64,000 nt of DNA from Torreya grandis (GCA_037957365.1 JARHVA010003635.1:198501-262500); one strand, 5' to 3'; counted from the first letter of the stretch, positions 24,296 through 37,848 are shown. Made by a program: numbers and translations. Notes: a model not told the origin generated them from the letters alone.

Positions 24296-25727
24296 AAATA
24301 TTAGATGATATTTAGGATCTCTTAGGAAAGAAATTAAGCATGGAATAAAATATTTAAGACATAACATAGGTAAAGAACCAACTAAAATCATAACATGTTA
24401 GTCTATTTATCCATTTAATCATAAATCAAACATGTACATAAGTATTAATTTAAATGGAAATCAAAGGTGAAAAGTGAATCGTATAATGTGGATTATACAC
24501 AACTTTGATTCTCTTATAACTTTGAAACATACTACAAAATTTGAAATGACCTTAAGTTTATGTTTTTCAAATTCCATATCATAAAATTATGGTCCACAAG
24601 ACCTCAAATTAATATATTCAATCTATAGCAGGTCTTAATATGAATTTTAAAATGGATTGTGTGTGTTAGGGCACAAAAAATGATGACTTAAAGGGGAAAA
24701 TACTCTCAAGTATTTGAGAAACCAAAATCTTAGTAATGCATCATAACAAAACTATATATCTATTGAGAAAATAATAAACAAACTAGAACTTAAAAAAGAT
24801 TCATACTTCATCATGCAACATACTAATGCTTTCCATTCCTTAGATTTGAGTGTGTGATTTTTTTTTAAATTAATTTCCCTATGGTTATGAGAAATGTAAT
24901 AAAGACCTGAATAAACACTTTAGGTTTTGTTTTAAACTTTATTTCGTAACCAACTAGTAAGATAAACTTAATCATTACTCTGATTCCATCCAAAAATTTA
25001 TATCGCCAAGAAAGATACTTATGATTACACTTTATGCATTAATATACTACCATCCATGTTTCCATAACCCTTGTAGATCTTAATTGAATCACCCATTTTC
25101 TGTTATTTTGTATTATTATTAATTTTGAAACACAAATAGAAGAATGGTTGGGAATCACCATTAGTTGGGTGTATACATAAGAAAACTTATTTTAATAAGT
25201 ATATCCTAGTCCTTACGTAACCATTTCTGTATTTATTTTCTCCCATCCAAGTTTTAAGATGTAATAGTGAAGTTAATCTTTGGAATTGAAAATGATTTCT
25301 ATAGTTTTCATAACTATATTAGAGTAAATCCCAAAGGTCCAATAAACTCATTTAGTCAAAGAAAAACCTAATTGAATCATATCACATACCTCAATCCCAT
25401 AATCTCAAGTACTATGAGAATAAATACTTGTGAAAACTAATTATACATCCTTTTAAATACAAGTCTCTTTTAACTTTTACATAGGAAATTAATTAGTCTA
25501 TTTTAAAATTTTATAAAACTAATCTATAAATCATAACAGGTATTATAATGAAAATAAATATATAAAACAAGAAACATTTAATCTAAAAAATCAAAAAATC
25601 TATTATAAAATGTGGGAAATCTAATCTAGGAAGCATGAAATCTAATCTAAAAATAAGGAAATATAATCTAACCCTATGTCTACATATCCACTTAAAATCA
25701 CTCAAAATAATCTCTAGTTAAATCAAC
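24296..25727 (-). other. Tat-1 untranslated region between pol and 3' LTR
   Basis: No coding pattern. It is recognisably related to copy C: the order ggtgact - tactctYaagt - aaaat - acacaacatactaa occurs near 24,680-24,830 and again near 56,762-56,915. It is therefore part of the element and not a later insertion. Confidence 0.5.
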
Positions 25728-26930
25728 CATGAAATAATGTTTCAAAAAATTTCCATTGACTGGGAAGGCAAGGTTATTACCTTGCATGTCCCTCAAACAT
25801 AAGGCATTATTACATACTATCTTAGATATTTGATATGTTCCAATCCATAAAGGACTAAAATTATCATTTTATTCTTTCTAACATGTGTTTTACCCCATAA
25901 AATCAATAGGTCCAAAATCTTGAAGGCCTTGATATTAGACCTTTTGTAAATCCATCTTTTGATAATGTCTTGAAATTTTCTAAAGATGTGTAATGCTCCA
26001 GGTATTGCATATTCCATATAGACTATATCAAGTAGTATAGAATGCATTTTTTAATCATCTCCCATGTACACTTTCATATAATAATATATTGGTATTTTAA
26101 GAGTAATGGGGAAGACTGATTATTTCCCATACACTAGTAAAAAGGTGATGTCTCAAGAGCTTAATTGTATCTAGTTCAGTATACTCAAAGTGCATACTTC
26201 AATAAGAGATTTCATTCTCTTGGTTTATCTTGTGTTAACTTCATGATGGAATCCATTAGATTATTATTGGTAGACTTAATTAATCCATTCCCTTTCATGT
26301 ATTAGTTTGAGGAGTACTTAATGGTTTATTTTTATAGGCCAAATTAGTAAATTTTTTAGACTAGAATGTTGGATAATTATCACAAATCAAAGAAATTAGA
26401 GTATTAAACCTAGTTAGTATATTTTCTTATAATAAATTAATAACATCAATTGATATATAATTATTAGTTGCCACAACCTTCATCCATTTGGTAAAATATT
26501 TAGTAGCTATTAGGAAAAACTTGTGCCTTACTAAAGAGTTTGGTTTAGTTACCCCAATAAAGTCAAGGCTCCATTGAGTAAATGGGTATCCTTTAATGAC
26601 TAGTTGCAATGACATGGTAGTATTCATCTCATTTTTTCCAAACACATAGAATTCATGGTAGGTTATAAAAAAGTTATGTTAATCTCTGAATATTATGGAC
26701 TATTGGTATCCCATCCTCAGAATTTCATGAGTGGTAGTGTTTCTTGAGGGATGTCCACTACCAATATCCTTATGTAGATTTTTTATGATGTATGCAACTT
26801 CTTCTCTTAAAACATAGTTTAAATATATGTCATCATAGTTATTTATGTATAAGACTCCCTTATGGATCATATAATGAGTTGATTTAAGTATAAGGTCTCA
26901 TATCTACTCTCTATTTAACTCAAGGGACCA
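25728..26930 (-). pseudogene. Tat-1 integrase (broken)
   Basis: The integrase inserts the DNA copy into the host chromosome. In order on the minus strand: an N-terminal HHCC-type zinc region (LHKDIGSGH, then YHEFY where CHECQ would be usual, so a Cys is lost), the core (PFTQWSLDFIGVTKPNS, ATKYFTKW, ISLICDNYPTF), and a C-terminal GPY-type end (IKAFKILDLLILWGKTHVRK, then text readable as a decayed LWIGTYQI). The first two acidic positions of the DDE triad are visible (LDFIG is the usual lead-in, CDN the second region). The third is not clear. The longest open pieces are 26,427-26,645 and 25,817-26,047. Confidence 0.85.
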
Positions 26931-27049
26931 TGTACCTATGATAAAATAATAGATGATCTGAGCATGCCATTCACCACCAACTACCTAAGTTTTATTTATT
27001 TATTATATAAAAATATGTGTATCTTTACATCATGATATGGATGATTCTA

Positions 27050-27560
27050 TATCCTCTCACCATCTTGGCTAGTCTGATTTTAGTATCAAACTCTTGTAAC
27101 TTGGCCATCTCTTTTCCTCTTCTTTTCCCCAACTCAATCTAGCCAAATATGAGTTTGATAGTCAGGTTGGAATAATGGCATATGGTTTTTTCTTAGAATA
27201 TACTTCCTAAATGTTTTCATAGTTTTTATAAGTGCATATATATGTTTATCTATCATTGATTATTTAAAATCTACATCCTTCATATTCATGACCAGGAAGG
27301 CAATCAAATGTTCATTATCATCTACCTTTTGTGTGAGTAAAACTATTATGGTGTGCTATGATGCAAATCCATAAATATATAAGTACTTTTTGAATTATGG
27401 GATGAACATAATTTCATCTTGAGTAGTGGAAATATTTGTCTTTAAAATCTCTCTTATCCTTTATTACCCACTTTATCTTATCATCTTGATTCAACATATC
27501 ATTCAATGGTTTGAAAATATTTGCTAATATAGAAATTAATTTCCTTAAAATTTTTATCTT
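27050..27560 (-). pseudogene. Tat-1 RNase H following RT (broken)
   Basis: This is the usual gypsy RNase H, which removes the RNA template. The clearest part is its end, near 27,070-27,130: MAKLQEFDTKIRLAKMVRG, matching the LQEFDIxIRxxKMVRG signature of Tat/Athila-type elements. Upstream the frame jumps several times, with phrases such as NHMPLFQPDYQTHIW. Catalytic residues cannot be placed with confidence. Confidence 0.7.
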
Positions 27561-28290
27561 GCCAAATAAAGACTATGATTATTTATTTTTATTGGAATGC
27601 ATCATCTTAAAAATTGTATGGAATCATTTTGGATCAATGGTTATAACATCCATAGTGATGACATGTCTTAATAATTTACTTCCAGTGACATGTAGATGTT
27701 CTTCTTTGTATTAAGGGAGACTCAACATATTTTACATCTATAAAATAATCTTTCCATATGATCTAAATGATCAAATATATCTTTTGAATACACTATCAAG
27801 TCATCCATTTAGATGACTATGCATTTGCCAACAAGTCCCTGAAAGGCAAAGTCTATCACTTTAAGGAAGGTTACCCCTAAATTAATTAGGTCAAAAGGCA
27901 TCCTTCTGTATGCAAAAGTTCCTCACTTGGTGGTAAAGATAGTATTCATTATGTCTTAGGTCTATAACATCACTTGGTTATAGCCATAGAATCCAAACAA
28001 AAGGACATCATCTTAGAGCTAGTGACCCTTTGAATTACCTCATCTAGGAGGTAAAGTATAATTATCTTTTTCTGATGCTTGATTCAAGTTCCTAAAGTCA
28101 ACACAAAGTTTTATTTATATATTCTTTATGATTGGTACTAGGTTGGATACCCATTTGGAATTCATGATTGAGAACATAATCTTAGCATCTAATAGTGTTT
28201 GTACATAGTTTGTAAGAGAGATTATAATATTGGATTAACTAGCTTCTATCTCTACCTAAAAGGATTATGTGTTAGATTTAATGGAATGAT
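27561..28290 (-). pseudogene. Tat-1 reverse transcriptase (broken)
   Basis: Reverse transcriptase copies the element RNA into DNA. Visible in order on the minus strand: THIIPLNLTHNPFRQR-like N-terminal text with stops at former Gln codons, LCVDFRNLN-like (about 28.1 kb), TKWGTFAYRRMPFDLINLG (about 27.9 kb), the catalytic box as IWMDD in place of YLDD, then LIVYSKDIFDHLDHMERLF. The catalytic Asp pair is preserved in this box, but stops elsewhere make the gene inactive. Confidence 0.9.
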
Positions 28291-28789
28291 ATGTGTGAGT
28301 AATATAGGGTAGAAGACCTTTACGTCCCTATATGTTAAGGTGATTATGTATTTATATTATACCAATAGTCCTTTAATATTTATTTTTAAAATTTCAATGC
28401 AACTCATGCTTACATTCACATATTAGGGATGTCGACCAATTTTTAGATTCTCTTTGATAAGATCAAACTTAATTTATTTGAACTAATTTTTATTTTGATC
28501 TTTTGGATATACATTTTAAGGTCACTATGTGGAGACCATCCCCATAGGAATGCAATTTCCATTCAAATGTAGGACAATGTTTTCTCATAGATCTTCAATA
28601 TGCATAGGTTCAACATCCATTTCATCTTTCAGTTTATATTCAAATGATATGTAGTTGATCATGAATTATAAAATATATTGATCATCTTCAAATACTTATA
28701 AGGTATAAACATTATCTAGGATAGAGGGACAAAGAGCCACCTCTACTAATAATTTCTAAATTTTGGATTCTTGGAGTGGTACTAGATTA

Positions 28790-29125
28790 GTAGCTAAAGC
28801 AACTAGTGAATATGTTTTTTTGTTTTCTTCCCTTGGTATGGATATGATGTTAAATGCTTCAAAGGACTCAATCAAGGATTAGTTTTTATACTTATCTAAG
28901 TGATTTTACACTGATATTTCATTGAAGATTTGTAACTAATTGACATTATACTTTAGTAAAAATTACAAACCAAGAATTAGAGATTTATACTCATCCCTAT
29001 TATTGGTGTAAGTAAATATCAACCTAAAATAAACCAGTATTGATTACCATATATGTCTATTAGAGATATGACAACACCAAATCCCTTATTTGATCTAGAT
29101 CCATCAAAATGGAGAGTCTATAACT
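28790..29125 (-). pseudogene. Tat-1 additional RNase H placed before RT (broken)
   Basis: The minus strand reads LHFDGSRSNKGFGVVISLID near 29,115-29,060, the start of an RNase H fold with its first catalytic Asp. It ends IPREENKKTYSLVALATNL near 28,830-28,775, matching the IPREENxxADxLAxLA end of archaeal-type RNase H in plant retroelements. The middle is decayed. It lies between the protease end and the RT start, so the element has two RNase H domains, one each side of RT. The tail (DNVYTL, then VFEDD) matches a linker I associate with plant gypsy polyproteins of this layout. Confidence 0.82.
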
Positions 29126-29249
29126 AAGAAAGACATTCAAATTATTGTTCATGTAAAGCATGTTATTTTTTGGTAGTAAATGTGTACACACCTGAATGTG
29201 AAGATATAAAGTTCTTTTCATTTTTAAATTTTTACTTTGTAGTTAAGTA

Positions 29250-29600
29250 CTTCATTTCTATTCTCTATCCATCCAAATTTGGTTGGTCACTCCTTTCTAA
29301 GGTATCCACATGTGTGAGAAGTCGGTGGCCATGTACCCATTCATTGTCTTTGATAAATCATAGCTCAATATCAGGCCATAATCTTTAGGAATATCCACAA
29401 CAAAAATATTTATATTCTTTTGTAATTTGGTTTAGAAGTGAGTTGATTTTTCACATTAAATAACTCCTTAAAATATGAAACTGAGGATTTTTCCAACTAT
29501 AATACCACTCTCTTTGATTTAGAGTCAACCACATTTTTTTGCATATAATTGTAAGCATTAAATTAGCTAAAGAACTTGATTTAACAATGAAATTATCTGC
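29250..29600 (-). pseudogene. Tat-1 aspartic protease, C-terminal part (broken)
   Basis: The minus strand near 29,410-29,270 reads IFLLWIFLKIMA then MGTWPPTSHMWIP and IWMDRE. Across two frames this is the FVVVDxPxxYGxxLSxxW...M..D.S..xIP pattern of Tat/Athila-type protease ends. The catalytic DTG region upstream is not recognisable. The protease would cut the polyprotein. Confidence 0.5.
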
Positions 29601-30078
29601 ATTATTACCAGACATTTAAAAATCAACATAAATGGTATTACTTTAAGTTTGTCTTTATATACCATCATGTTGGCATGGGAAAATTTAGACTTATTAGATG
29701 TTTAGTATCTCTTAGTCAAGGCCTTGAACAATAACTACCTCTATTTAGTGATATGAGCTAGTTCATGTAGGGTGATATTAGCATTAATATTCCTCATATC
29801 CTCAAAAAAATTATACTATCTATCATTTTTGATTTTATGATTTGGTGTTGATCACTTCCCTTAGATGAGGTAGATTGTTATTTACCTTAAAATACAAATA
29901 ATTAGTAGCATTATTATTTGAAGGATTGGAGGTAATAATAAGATACTTATTCCTTATATTGTAATTATTCCCTTGGAACTATTATAATGTATAGATCTCA
30001 ATTATATCTTTAGAATATGAAGCCATGACTTGTATTTTGTGAAATAGTACTCCCCATTATTTTATTCATTCTCAATAA

Positions 30079-30790
30079 TTAATTACTTAACTTGTACACC
30101 ATCCTATGGATAACATCTAATTCATCTTTTTTAGAGTCTATAGTTTCACCCTGAGTGGTAGATATATTGACTATAATTGATTTTTGAATTTGGTTATAAT
30201 GGGATGTATGAATGAGTTTTTTCAAAAATCTTAGGATTTGATTTGGTACAACATGGGACAAGGGTAATTTCATGTGTGTTTGATTCTAATTATAATCCAC
30301 AATGTTTTGGTTAACATTTTCAATTAAATTTAACATTAGATAATTTTGTTAGATATTGGGTCTAACTAGGATTTGTAATTGGGGATTTAGTTATCTATCA
30401 ATGTTTATAGATTCAACATATGTCATTGGTAGGTCAGTGACACCTACTACTCTATGTAAGAACATTGAGGTTTTAGGATCCAAGGTGTTCTTGTATGTTT
30501 GAAGTGTTAGTGTAGTAGTTGGGTTTATATAAATAATTTACTTGGCTAAACATTTTTTGGAATATAGAATTAAAGGCTTTGATAGGTTCATTGGGATCTC
30601 TCCTCATATTAGAAAAATGTTGGTATATGACACTGGGACTAGTAACCTATCCATATTTAATTAAGAAGATGATTTCACACTAAACCCAAGAGGTAATTTA
30701 ATCTTATGAGAGGTTGAGAAACCAATCATAAGTAATATCTTGTAATGAAAATGGGAAAATACTACATGTCACATCCTCATTGACCACATT
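30079..30790 (-). pseudogene. Tat-1 Gag (broken)
   Basis: Gag forms the particle that packages the element RNA. Text on the minus strand: LQDITYDWFLNLS (about 30,740-30,705), then FPSVIYQHFSNM-like text and MRRDPNEPIKAFNSIFQKMF (about 30,610-30,550). These match the retrotransposon gag core (AxxWYxxLPxxSIxSW...FxxxFxxLxxxKQxxxEPIxxFNxRF). The open piece 30,079-30,273 continues downstream. No zinc knuckle is visible. It starts about 400 bp after the primer site. Confidence 0.75.
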
Positions 30791-31150
30791 AACTAGCCCT
30801 AGATCTATCTTGAAAGACATCGAGTATTATCATCATTCCTTCCTCAAGAAGTGGAAAATGAGGGAGTATATTTTTAGGGTTTCTAGGCAAGTCATGGAAG
30901 TACATACAATAATAATAACAGAACCAACTTACCAAGCTAGGGCTATAATGATTCTAGGGAGTGGACCTCTTATGGTTAGGGAAAATGAGTGGGTCTGATA
31001 TTTCCTTGAGGTGCCCTTATCTAACCTGGGTATTTTTTAGATCCTCAAAGTTGAAACAAATAGACCAACATTAGATTTAGACCTAGTGACCTTAATTAGA
31101 ATATCTAGTTTAACTCAAGTGGTCTTCTTGAATAAAGTGGAGGTTTAATC

Positions 31151-31170
31151 CTTCCTTCTAGCACTAGATA
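31151..31170 (-). other. Candidate primer-binding site of Tat-1
   Basis: The minus strand reads TCTAGTGCTAGAAGGAAGG, 9 nt inside the LTR end at 31,180. This resembles a TGGCGCTAGAAGGAGGG-type site with G-to-A decay. The tRNA cannot be named from the sequence alone. Its placement at the junction of gag leader and repeat supports reading 31,180-35,267 as a 5' LTR. Confidence 0.5.
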
Positions 31171-32061
31171 AATTAATATTGATGTGGGTTTTATGCACAC
31201 CATTGAATCATATGAGGTATACTTTAATGTTTTAATATCTATGAATGAATATTCACTTAAAGTCATGCGTTATAGGGTATTGGGTTTGATAAACAACATG
31301 TTGGTGGAATAATAGGAAGTGAAATAGTTTTTAACCTTGGATGGTTCAGATATGGAGAGATTCTAGATCTAATTGAGATGGGTGTAATGATGATGGATTT
31401 AACCTAAGGTGAGTAGGACCAAAATAAACTCAAAAATATGCAAATTTAACCTAAAAAATAAGAATTATAGACCAAAAAATGAAAACTTTCTAACCCAATT
31501 CTTGAACTAGGGGTTGGACAAGAAATCATGAACCAATTTTGCTTTAATGTTATACAAGAACATCAAAAATCAAACACAACTAGTATTCTAAGGGAATAAT
31601 AATACAATAAACTTAAGAATATATAATCAAATGTTAGTGATTTTGTATAATTGTGTTTTCACATATACAATGGGGGATTATGAGTAATACATAAAAGGAA
31701 TTCAAATTAGAAATATCATAATATAAATAAATACATTTAAAATATTTTTTATGCACAAGAAACAGACTAAGATATTGGAATGATAGAACTTCTTAAAAAA
31801 GTCATAGGTTTAGAGAGGAATTATATTTGTACATCAAGACTAATTATAGAATAATCCATGGAACCTCTTATTAATATTAATAAAAAATTATCATCCCGTT
31901 GGGATTGAAAGGATACAAATATATATAATTACAGGATGAGGATACCTCATCTCTCAAGCAATGTCTAAATTTACATGTCCAAAAATAGAATGATGTGTCA
32001 ATTATCATGTAAAGCATCCATATACAATGGTGTTTTCCAATAATATAATTACTCATCTAAA

Positions 32062-32175
<114 letters not shown>

Positions 32176-32339
32176 CATGTAAAATAAATTAAAAACTAAC
32201 TTTTCAAACTCAATTGAACATGAAAATACATACATATTTAAAGGGGGTGCTAATGTGTCACCACTAGAAGAATAAAATGATGGAGTGAAAGCTATAGAAA
32301 CTAAAGTGGATGAAAATATTATAGTAATTTGAGTTACAA

Positions 32340-35267
32340 CTAGAACATATAGTATCATTGTAGATACACAATAAGCTACATCCAATTTAGTTGTATTGGA
32401 TATTATCCTAAGTGGCACATATGTTTTACCTATATATGTTTGCACTAGTGTATATCTTAGAGACTGAATACCTTGAGTAAGTTCTAGTGGTGCCCTTATC
32501 ACTCAAGTTGATTTTTTTTCTACCTCCATTTATAAATATAATGCATGGCTATCCTGAAAGTTGATAGAAATGATTTTAAAATAAAGAAAATACATGTTAA
32601 ATATTTGTGGGAGCTTGTCCATCAACTTATTATGTGTGACTAATGAAACTTTTATCTCCACATGAAGTGTCCTAGTTCCTATAATTTTGTCCCTATAAAA
32701 ATTCAGTAGTTACATAATATCCTCATTGGTTCTATAGATTGTGCCTTCAATTTCAAATTGACAGTTGTCAACTACATCTTAGAGGAGATTCTAAAAAATG
32801 GGCTTAATATCTAACTGACCAAGAGGAGTGTTTACCTTAGTGACACTAATATCTTTCAAAATAGAGACTTTTTATCTCTCTTTATTCAAAAATTGTTGCA
32901 CTAGAGTTTGCATCTCTTGATGTTAGTTAATCAATCCATCTCTCTTGCTATCCTAGATTAATAAGTGAATCTTACCATCTATACCCTTCATTTTATTTAA
33001 TAATTGAAGTATGTTCCCCCACCTAGGCTGGGATGTAGTATTTGTAGACCTTATTAATTAAATGGTGTCATAAAACATTTTAGCTACCCACTACAAGTTA
33101 TATATTATCTCCTTAAGAGCCTAAATAGTGTTCCTCTCTTGTGACCTCTAAATAGATTGGTCAAAGATTTTGAAAATTTATTTGACTAATCCTATGGTAG
33201 CATCCAAAAATAGTAATGATATTCCTTGCATCTATCTAGGTCTAAGGGATTTAATTTTCTTCTCTTTGCTAGAGATAATATGTCCTCTCTCTATTCCAAC
33301 TCAAATTATTCTCTTTCTACAATAATGGTCTTTATTTTAACCTTCCTCAAGGTATTATTTTATCTATGAAACTAGAAATTGACTGTTGGTTGCTCAATAA
33401 TTAATAGGTCTTGCCTTCCTGATTCCTCTTATTACATCTACTTAATCCATAAAGAAATTTTCAATGTAACTTGATACTCAACTTTCTCTATAACTAGAAT
33501 AGAAGAAAGAGATTTCCTTGGAGGATGCATTATTGTGTAAAACTATGTCCCTAATGATGGAAATGAGGTATAGCCTTCCTTTATCTAGTGACATAATTTT
33601 GTTTTGGTGTATCAATGATGTATTTAGTATTCCTAAATTCCCTATGAACTAAAACTATAGGGTAATCTATCAAAATAGATTAGCCAATGGGAATTCCAAA
33701 TTCTATAGGGGTGTGACTAATGCATAAAAAATGGAGGTGGACACTAGGCTTTGAAAATGTACTTTCAATGATGTCTTAGGGGATTGGGGACTAGTTTTTT
33801 CAAAGAGTGAATAGGTCATTAGGGTGCTAAGTAGATTTTGTAATTAATATGTGACTAATGTATATGTAACCTTTGTAGTAATAACAATAGGAAGAGGACC
33901 CATAGTAAAAATTGGGTTATATTGGACAAAATTAGCATTGTAACTACTTAAGTATTATTTGTTTAGCTCAAAGAATTCATGGAATGAATAATATATATCG
34001 CACCAATTGTAGTAATAACAATTGAGGAAGTTATAAAAAAATGAGGGATTGTTTAACTTATAATCTAAGATAGGATAGTTTGGTAAATGGTTATTGAAAT
34101 TTTCACTAATATATCATAATTTATAAAGCATGGGGTGTATTTGGTGATGGTCCTATTATTGAGGTTTGCAGATTTAACTCTACATCCCTTTATACATCTC
34201 CTTATTTACCTAAAAAAAATTAGTGGACATCAATCTAATGCTTCCTTCATCAACCTGTTCAGATTCCCTTAGTATCTTAGTCCCTCTAGATTGAGTATAT
34301 TATTCAATCATCCACTCATCTTATTCATATTCTTTTATTGTTTTTGTGAGTGATTCAGTTTCCTCAATATCTATCTTAGACAAAAAAAATTCCTCAACTA
34401 CCCATTTTTTATCCTCTTCTTCACTATCATATATTTCCATTGGATATGATATTTATTGACCTCTTCTTTTATCCTCCATTTACTTTGTAACTTATGCATA
34501 TTTTAATTATAATTACATCTTTTGGGGTGAGATATGATGTGTATTAGGTTTATTTTTATAGGTAATTGGTGATTTAGTAGTAATAAGGGCTATCCATATA
34601 TAAGATGGAGTGGGAGATGAAGGGAATCTAGTGGAAACATGTGGTAATAAAGTGGGAGTGACCATTGGGAGAATTATGGGAGGTGAATATGGTCACCCAA
34701 GAGATTGGGCACTATTATTAGTGGTAATGTCATAATAATAGGTGACCTAGGATGAGAAATAATGGAAACATGATATAAGAAATTAGGAAGACTTACTATG
34801 CTATAGTCAAGGGAGGTAGAGGTAATATATAGAATATCTCAATTGCTCCACTTGAACATGTAGGTTTATCCACATCAGTTATGTGTTGAGAAGAATTAGT
34901 AATAAATGAATATGTAGGGGAGTTTGGAGCAATCTCATCTCTTTATTCAATATTGACTTTCCTAGATAGGCCATCTTGTTCATGTATGTATGATTCTATG
35001 TGAAGAGGAGATCCATGAATAAGTTTAGAAACCCATTATTATTTTTTGATCCACTTGGAATCTTCCTTATTAGTTATGGGATCATATAGGATCCTTTGTG
35101 ATATAATCATTGACATGTTTACCCTCTACCTCTTTATAACAACCACAATGTCATCCTCTGCATTCATAAACATTTTATCATGACTATAGGACTAGCTACC
35201 ATAGTTTATTTTCACTTTCCTCTCATATCTCTTGATATGCTCCCTAACACTCTTCTTAGGGTCCTAT
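32340..35267 (-). pseudogene. Conserved broken reading frame within the Tat-1 right LTR
   Basis: Same minus-strand protein text as the left LTR: near 35.2 kb NAED follows a KRYERKVKINYG phrase; TSPQSPKTSLKVHFQSLVST near 33.75 kb; QGIQSLRYTLVQTYIGKTYV (from 32,475) near its end. Comparison with the left LTR shows amino-acid identity holding where stops differ. It is cut by E at 35,267. Confidence 0.6.
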
Positions 35268-37439
35268 TGTCATGGTTTTTTAAAATTTAAAATTTAGTAA
35301 AAATTGAATTAATTTTTAGCTAATTTTGGTTTGGGTGAAAATTTAAAATTTAGAAAAAAAGAAATTAATTAATTAATTCAATTTAAAACCAAATTTTTGA
35401 GAAAAAATTTAATTCCCAAACTATGTAAATGCCCTTTGAATTTATTGTGACATGTAAAAAGCTTTCAACTTCTCCTACAACTATTTAAAAGTTTCATTAA
35501 CTATTTTTAAGATGTGTAAGTGTTTTATATTTTACCCAATTATGCTAAATTTCTTAAATGCTTTTTCATGTTGTGTAAATTTTTATTCCACATTTGCATG
35601 TAGTGTAATTTAAAAGTAAAAAATTAATAAATTTAATTGAAATAATTTTTAATTATTTGAATTAAATCATGCAAAATCAAATTTTAGTTCCCACTATCAT
35701 GTAATTGTCAATATTTCCCCAATCATGTAAATAAGCCTTGGATCTTCCTTAAATCATGCAATTGAAATATTCCCTTCCACTTCCATGCATGTAAGCTTTA
35801 TTTATCCCCACATCTTGCAATTTGCCTTTTATTCTCCCAAAATCATGAACTCTTCATTATCATTTCCCTGAGTCATGTCAAAAGTAAAACTTATTCTTCC
35901 CTAAAGCTTTCAAACATGTGCAAAGAAGAGATAAATTTGATTTTTTTTTCATTTCTTACAAATTAAAACTATACATCTCCATTGGAATAGGGTAAAAAGT
36001 GAAAAATAAAAAATTATTTTATTTACCTCTACCTACAAATCAAAACTATAAGATGATGCCATAGAGGAGAGATAGAGTTTTAGTTTAATTTTATTGTTTC
36101 TTGCCACCAAGACAAAGCCATATGGCTATATGATTAAGGAGAAAAAGTAGATTATAAAAAAAAAAAAAAAATTAATTATTTTTGTTTTCCCCTACCATAT
36201 GTGAAGACCATATAACAATATATCATATATAGAGAGGTGAAAAATAAATAAGAAAATATATTAAATTTGATTTTACCTATAGATGTAAAGTCATACGATA
36301 AAACAAGAATATTGGATAAGTAAAAAATTAAAAAATAAATAATTTAATCATATTCATTTTATTTCTACATACCAAAAGGAGGTTTTATGATGAAAATAAG
36401 GTAGGAATTTAAAAATTATAAAATAAAAGAGCAATATTTACTTTTACTCATTTTCATTCACTAGGAGAGGTCATATAACCATGTCATATGGGAAAAAAGA
36501 GACAAAATAAAATAGAAAAGGAAAAAATAAATAGGTTTGTGGAAATGAATTACCTTTCAAGTTAGGAACCCTAACGTGAACTCATTATATACTAATTTAA
36601 AAAATAGAAGAATGTATTACTTGATTGAATTTTGTGAAAGAACTAGCTTGATAATAAAGGAAGACAATGTGTAATTAATAATTCTCTTGTCAAATAAGTG
36701 AGCAAAACATTTGAACTTATGAAATAACTCTATTTTTTAAAAGTGGAAGGATTTCCCAATTCTCTAGGACAATTAGGTTCAATAGTTCAGTGTAAGAATG
36801 ACAAACAATATCATGACATAAATATTTTGAATCTGACAGTTCCTAAGTCATAATGAAAGTAGTGTTGGTGTTATGCTTATTTTCATTTGTAATATAATTT
36901 AAAATATATTTAATAGTAGTAAGGATGAATATTGAGAGGGAACCTAATAATATTTTTCATAAAATAATTGAAGTCATTATACAAAGTATGGTAAACATTT
37001 GCAACTCTTTCAAGATTGATAGAGAGTGCAAATTTCAAGGCATAGATGGAAAGATCCCAATTAAATGTAGTTATGTCTATCGAAACATGTTAAAATTGAA
37101 AAAAGAATAAATTTTAGGGAAATTTGAAATCATCCTCAGTGAAAGTGAAGATTATAGGCTCCGTCAAAAGCTTTTGTTCTTTTCACGTAAATGTTGAATC
37201 TTATTTTGTAATTATCAGTTGTATTTTTTTTTTAATTGTAAACTCATAAATTTAATTCATGCAAATGAAATATGTTAAAATTTAAAGTCATGGGTCCTAA
37301 TTACACTTGGGACAAAAATCACAATTTCACCTTTGCACTTTTCAAGTTGTGCAATTTCTCTTTTGCACTCTTGCATTGGTGCAATTACACCAACTCATTT
37401 TTACACCACTTAAGTGGTGTTTCTTTGTAAAATCACTTT
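35268..37439 (+). repeat. 5' LTR of E, first part (U3)
   Basis: Begins TG at 35,268. Contains the CATGTAAAT-type repeat array, A-rich tracts (poly-A near 36,159-36,173) and a weak 61-codon plus frame (36,925-37,110) without recognisable function. The LTR is about 3.1 kb when its two parts are joined. Confidence 0.65.
35420..35900. repeat. Degenerate repeats around TCATGTAAATG in the U3 of E
   Basis: A short word recurs roughly every 30-55 bp: actatgtaaatgcc, gacatgtaaaaag, gatgtgtaagtg, gttgtgtaaatt, gcatgtagtgtaa, tcatgtaattg, tcatgtaaataag, tcatgcaattg, gcatgtaagc, tcttgcaattt and gagtcatgtcaaa. Several are preceded by a CTTCC or TTCCC pyrimidine phrase. It looks like an eroded tandem array of one control site. 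Confidence 0.6.
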
Positions 37440-37846
37440 TGTATTAGGGAATAGTTAGTCTGCACATTAATTTGTATGTTGTAATGTGAATAATTATGGG
37501 AGTAATAATTCACTATTATAGATAGTTTGTTCGTTACTTATATTTGGTAGTAATCAGTTGTCATGATATTGTTATAAAAAATATTATGAATATACATTAG
37601 AATATAATATTTGTTTAGATATATTTTTTTGAGTTACAATAATATATCATATATATTAGGTTACATAATCATAAGGATTTTGGGTGAGAGATTGATGGAG
37701 AGATAATCTCCATGAATATAAGAATAATGTTCCTATAAAGTTGTGGTCTTGTATGATTTTGTAACAAGAGTGTGAGAAATAATATTATCAAAAAATCTAA
37801 TTATTCTTTGGGTGTTCCTCTATCTACAACTTTGATTTTATGAAAA
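37440..37846 (+). repeat. 5' LTR of the small-LTR element
   Basis: Aligns with 48,763-49,175 throughout. The exact right edge lies within the last 20 bp before the primer site; similarity continues to gaaaattt. Confidence 0.8.
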
Positions 37847-37848
37847 TT

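Noticed and set aside
24296..25727. CRISPR-like or other short regularly spaced repeats
   Set aside because: No exact repeat-spacer structure here or elsewhere; the regular arrays found are minisatellites without unique spacers.
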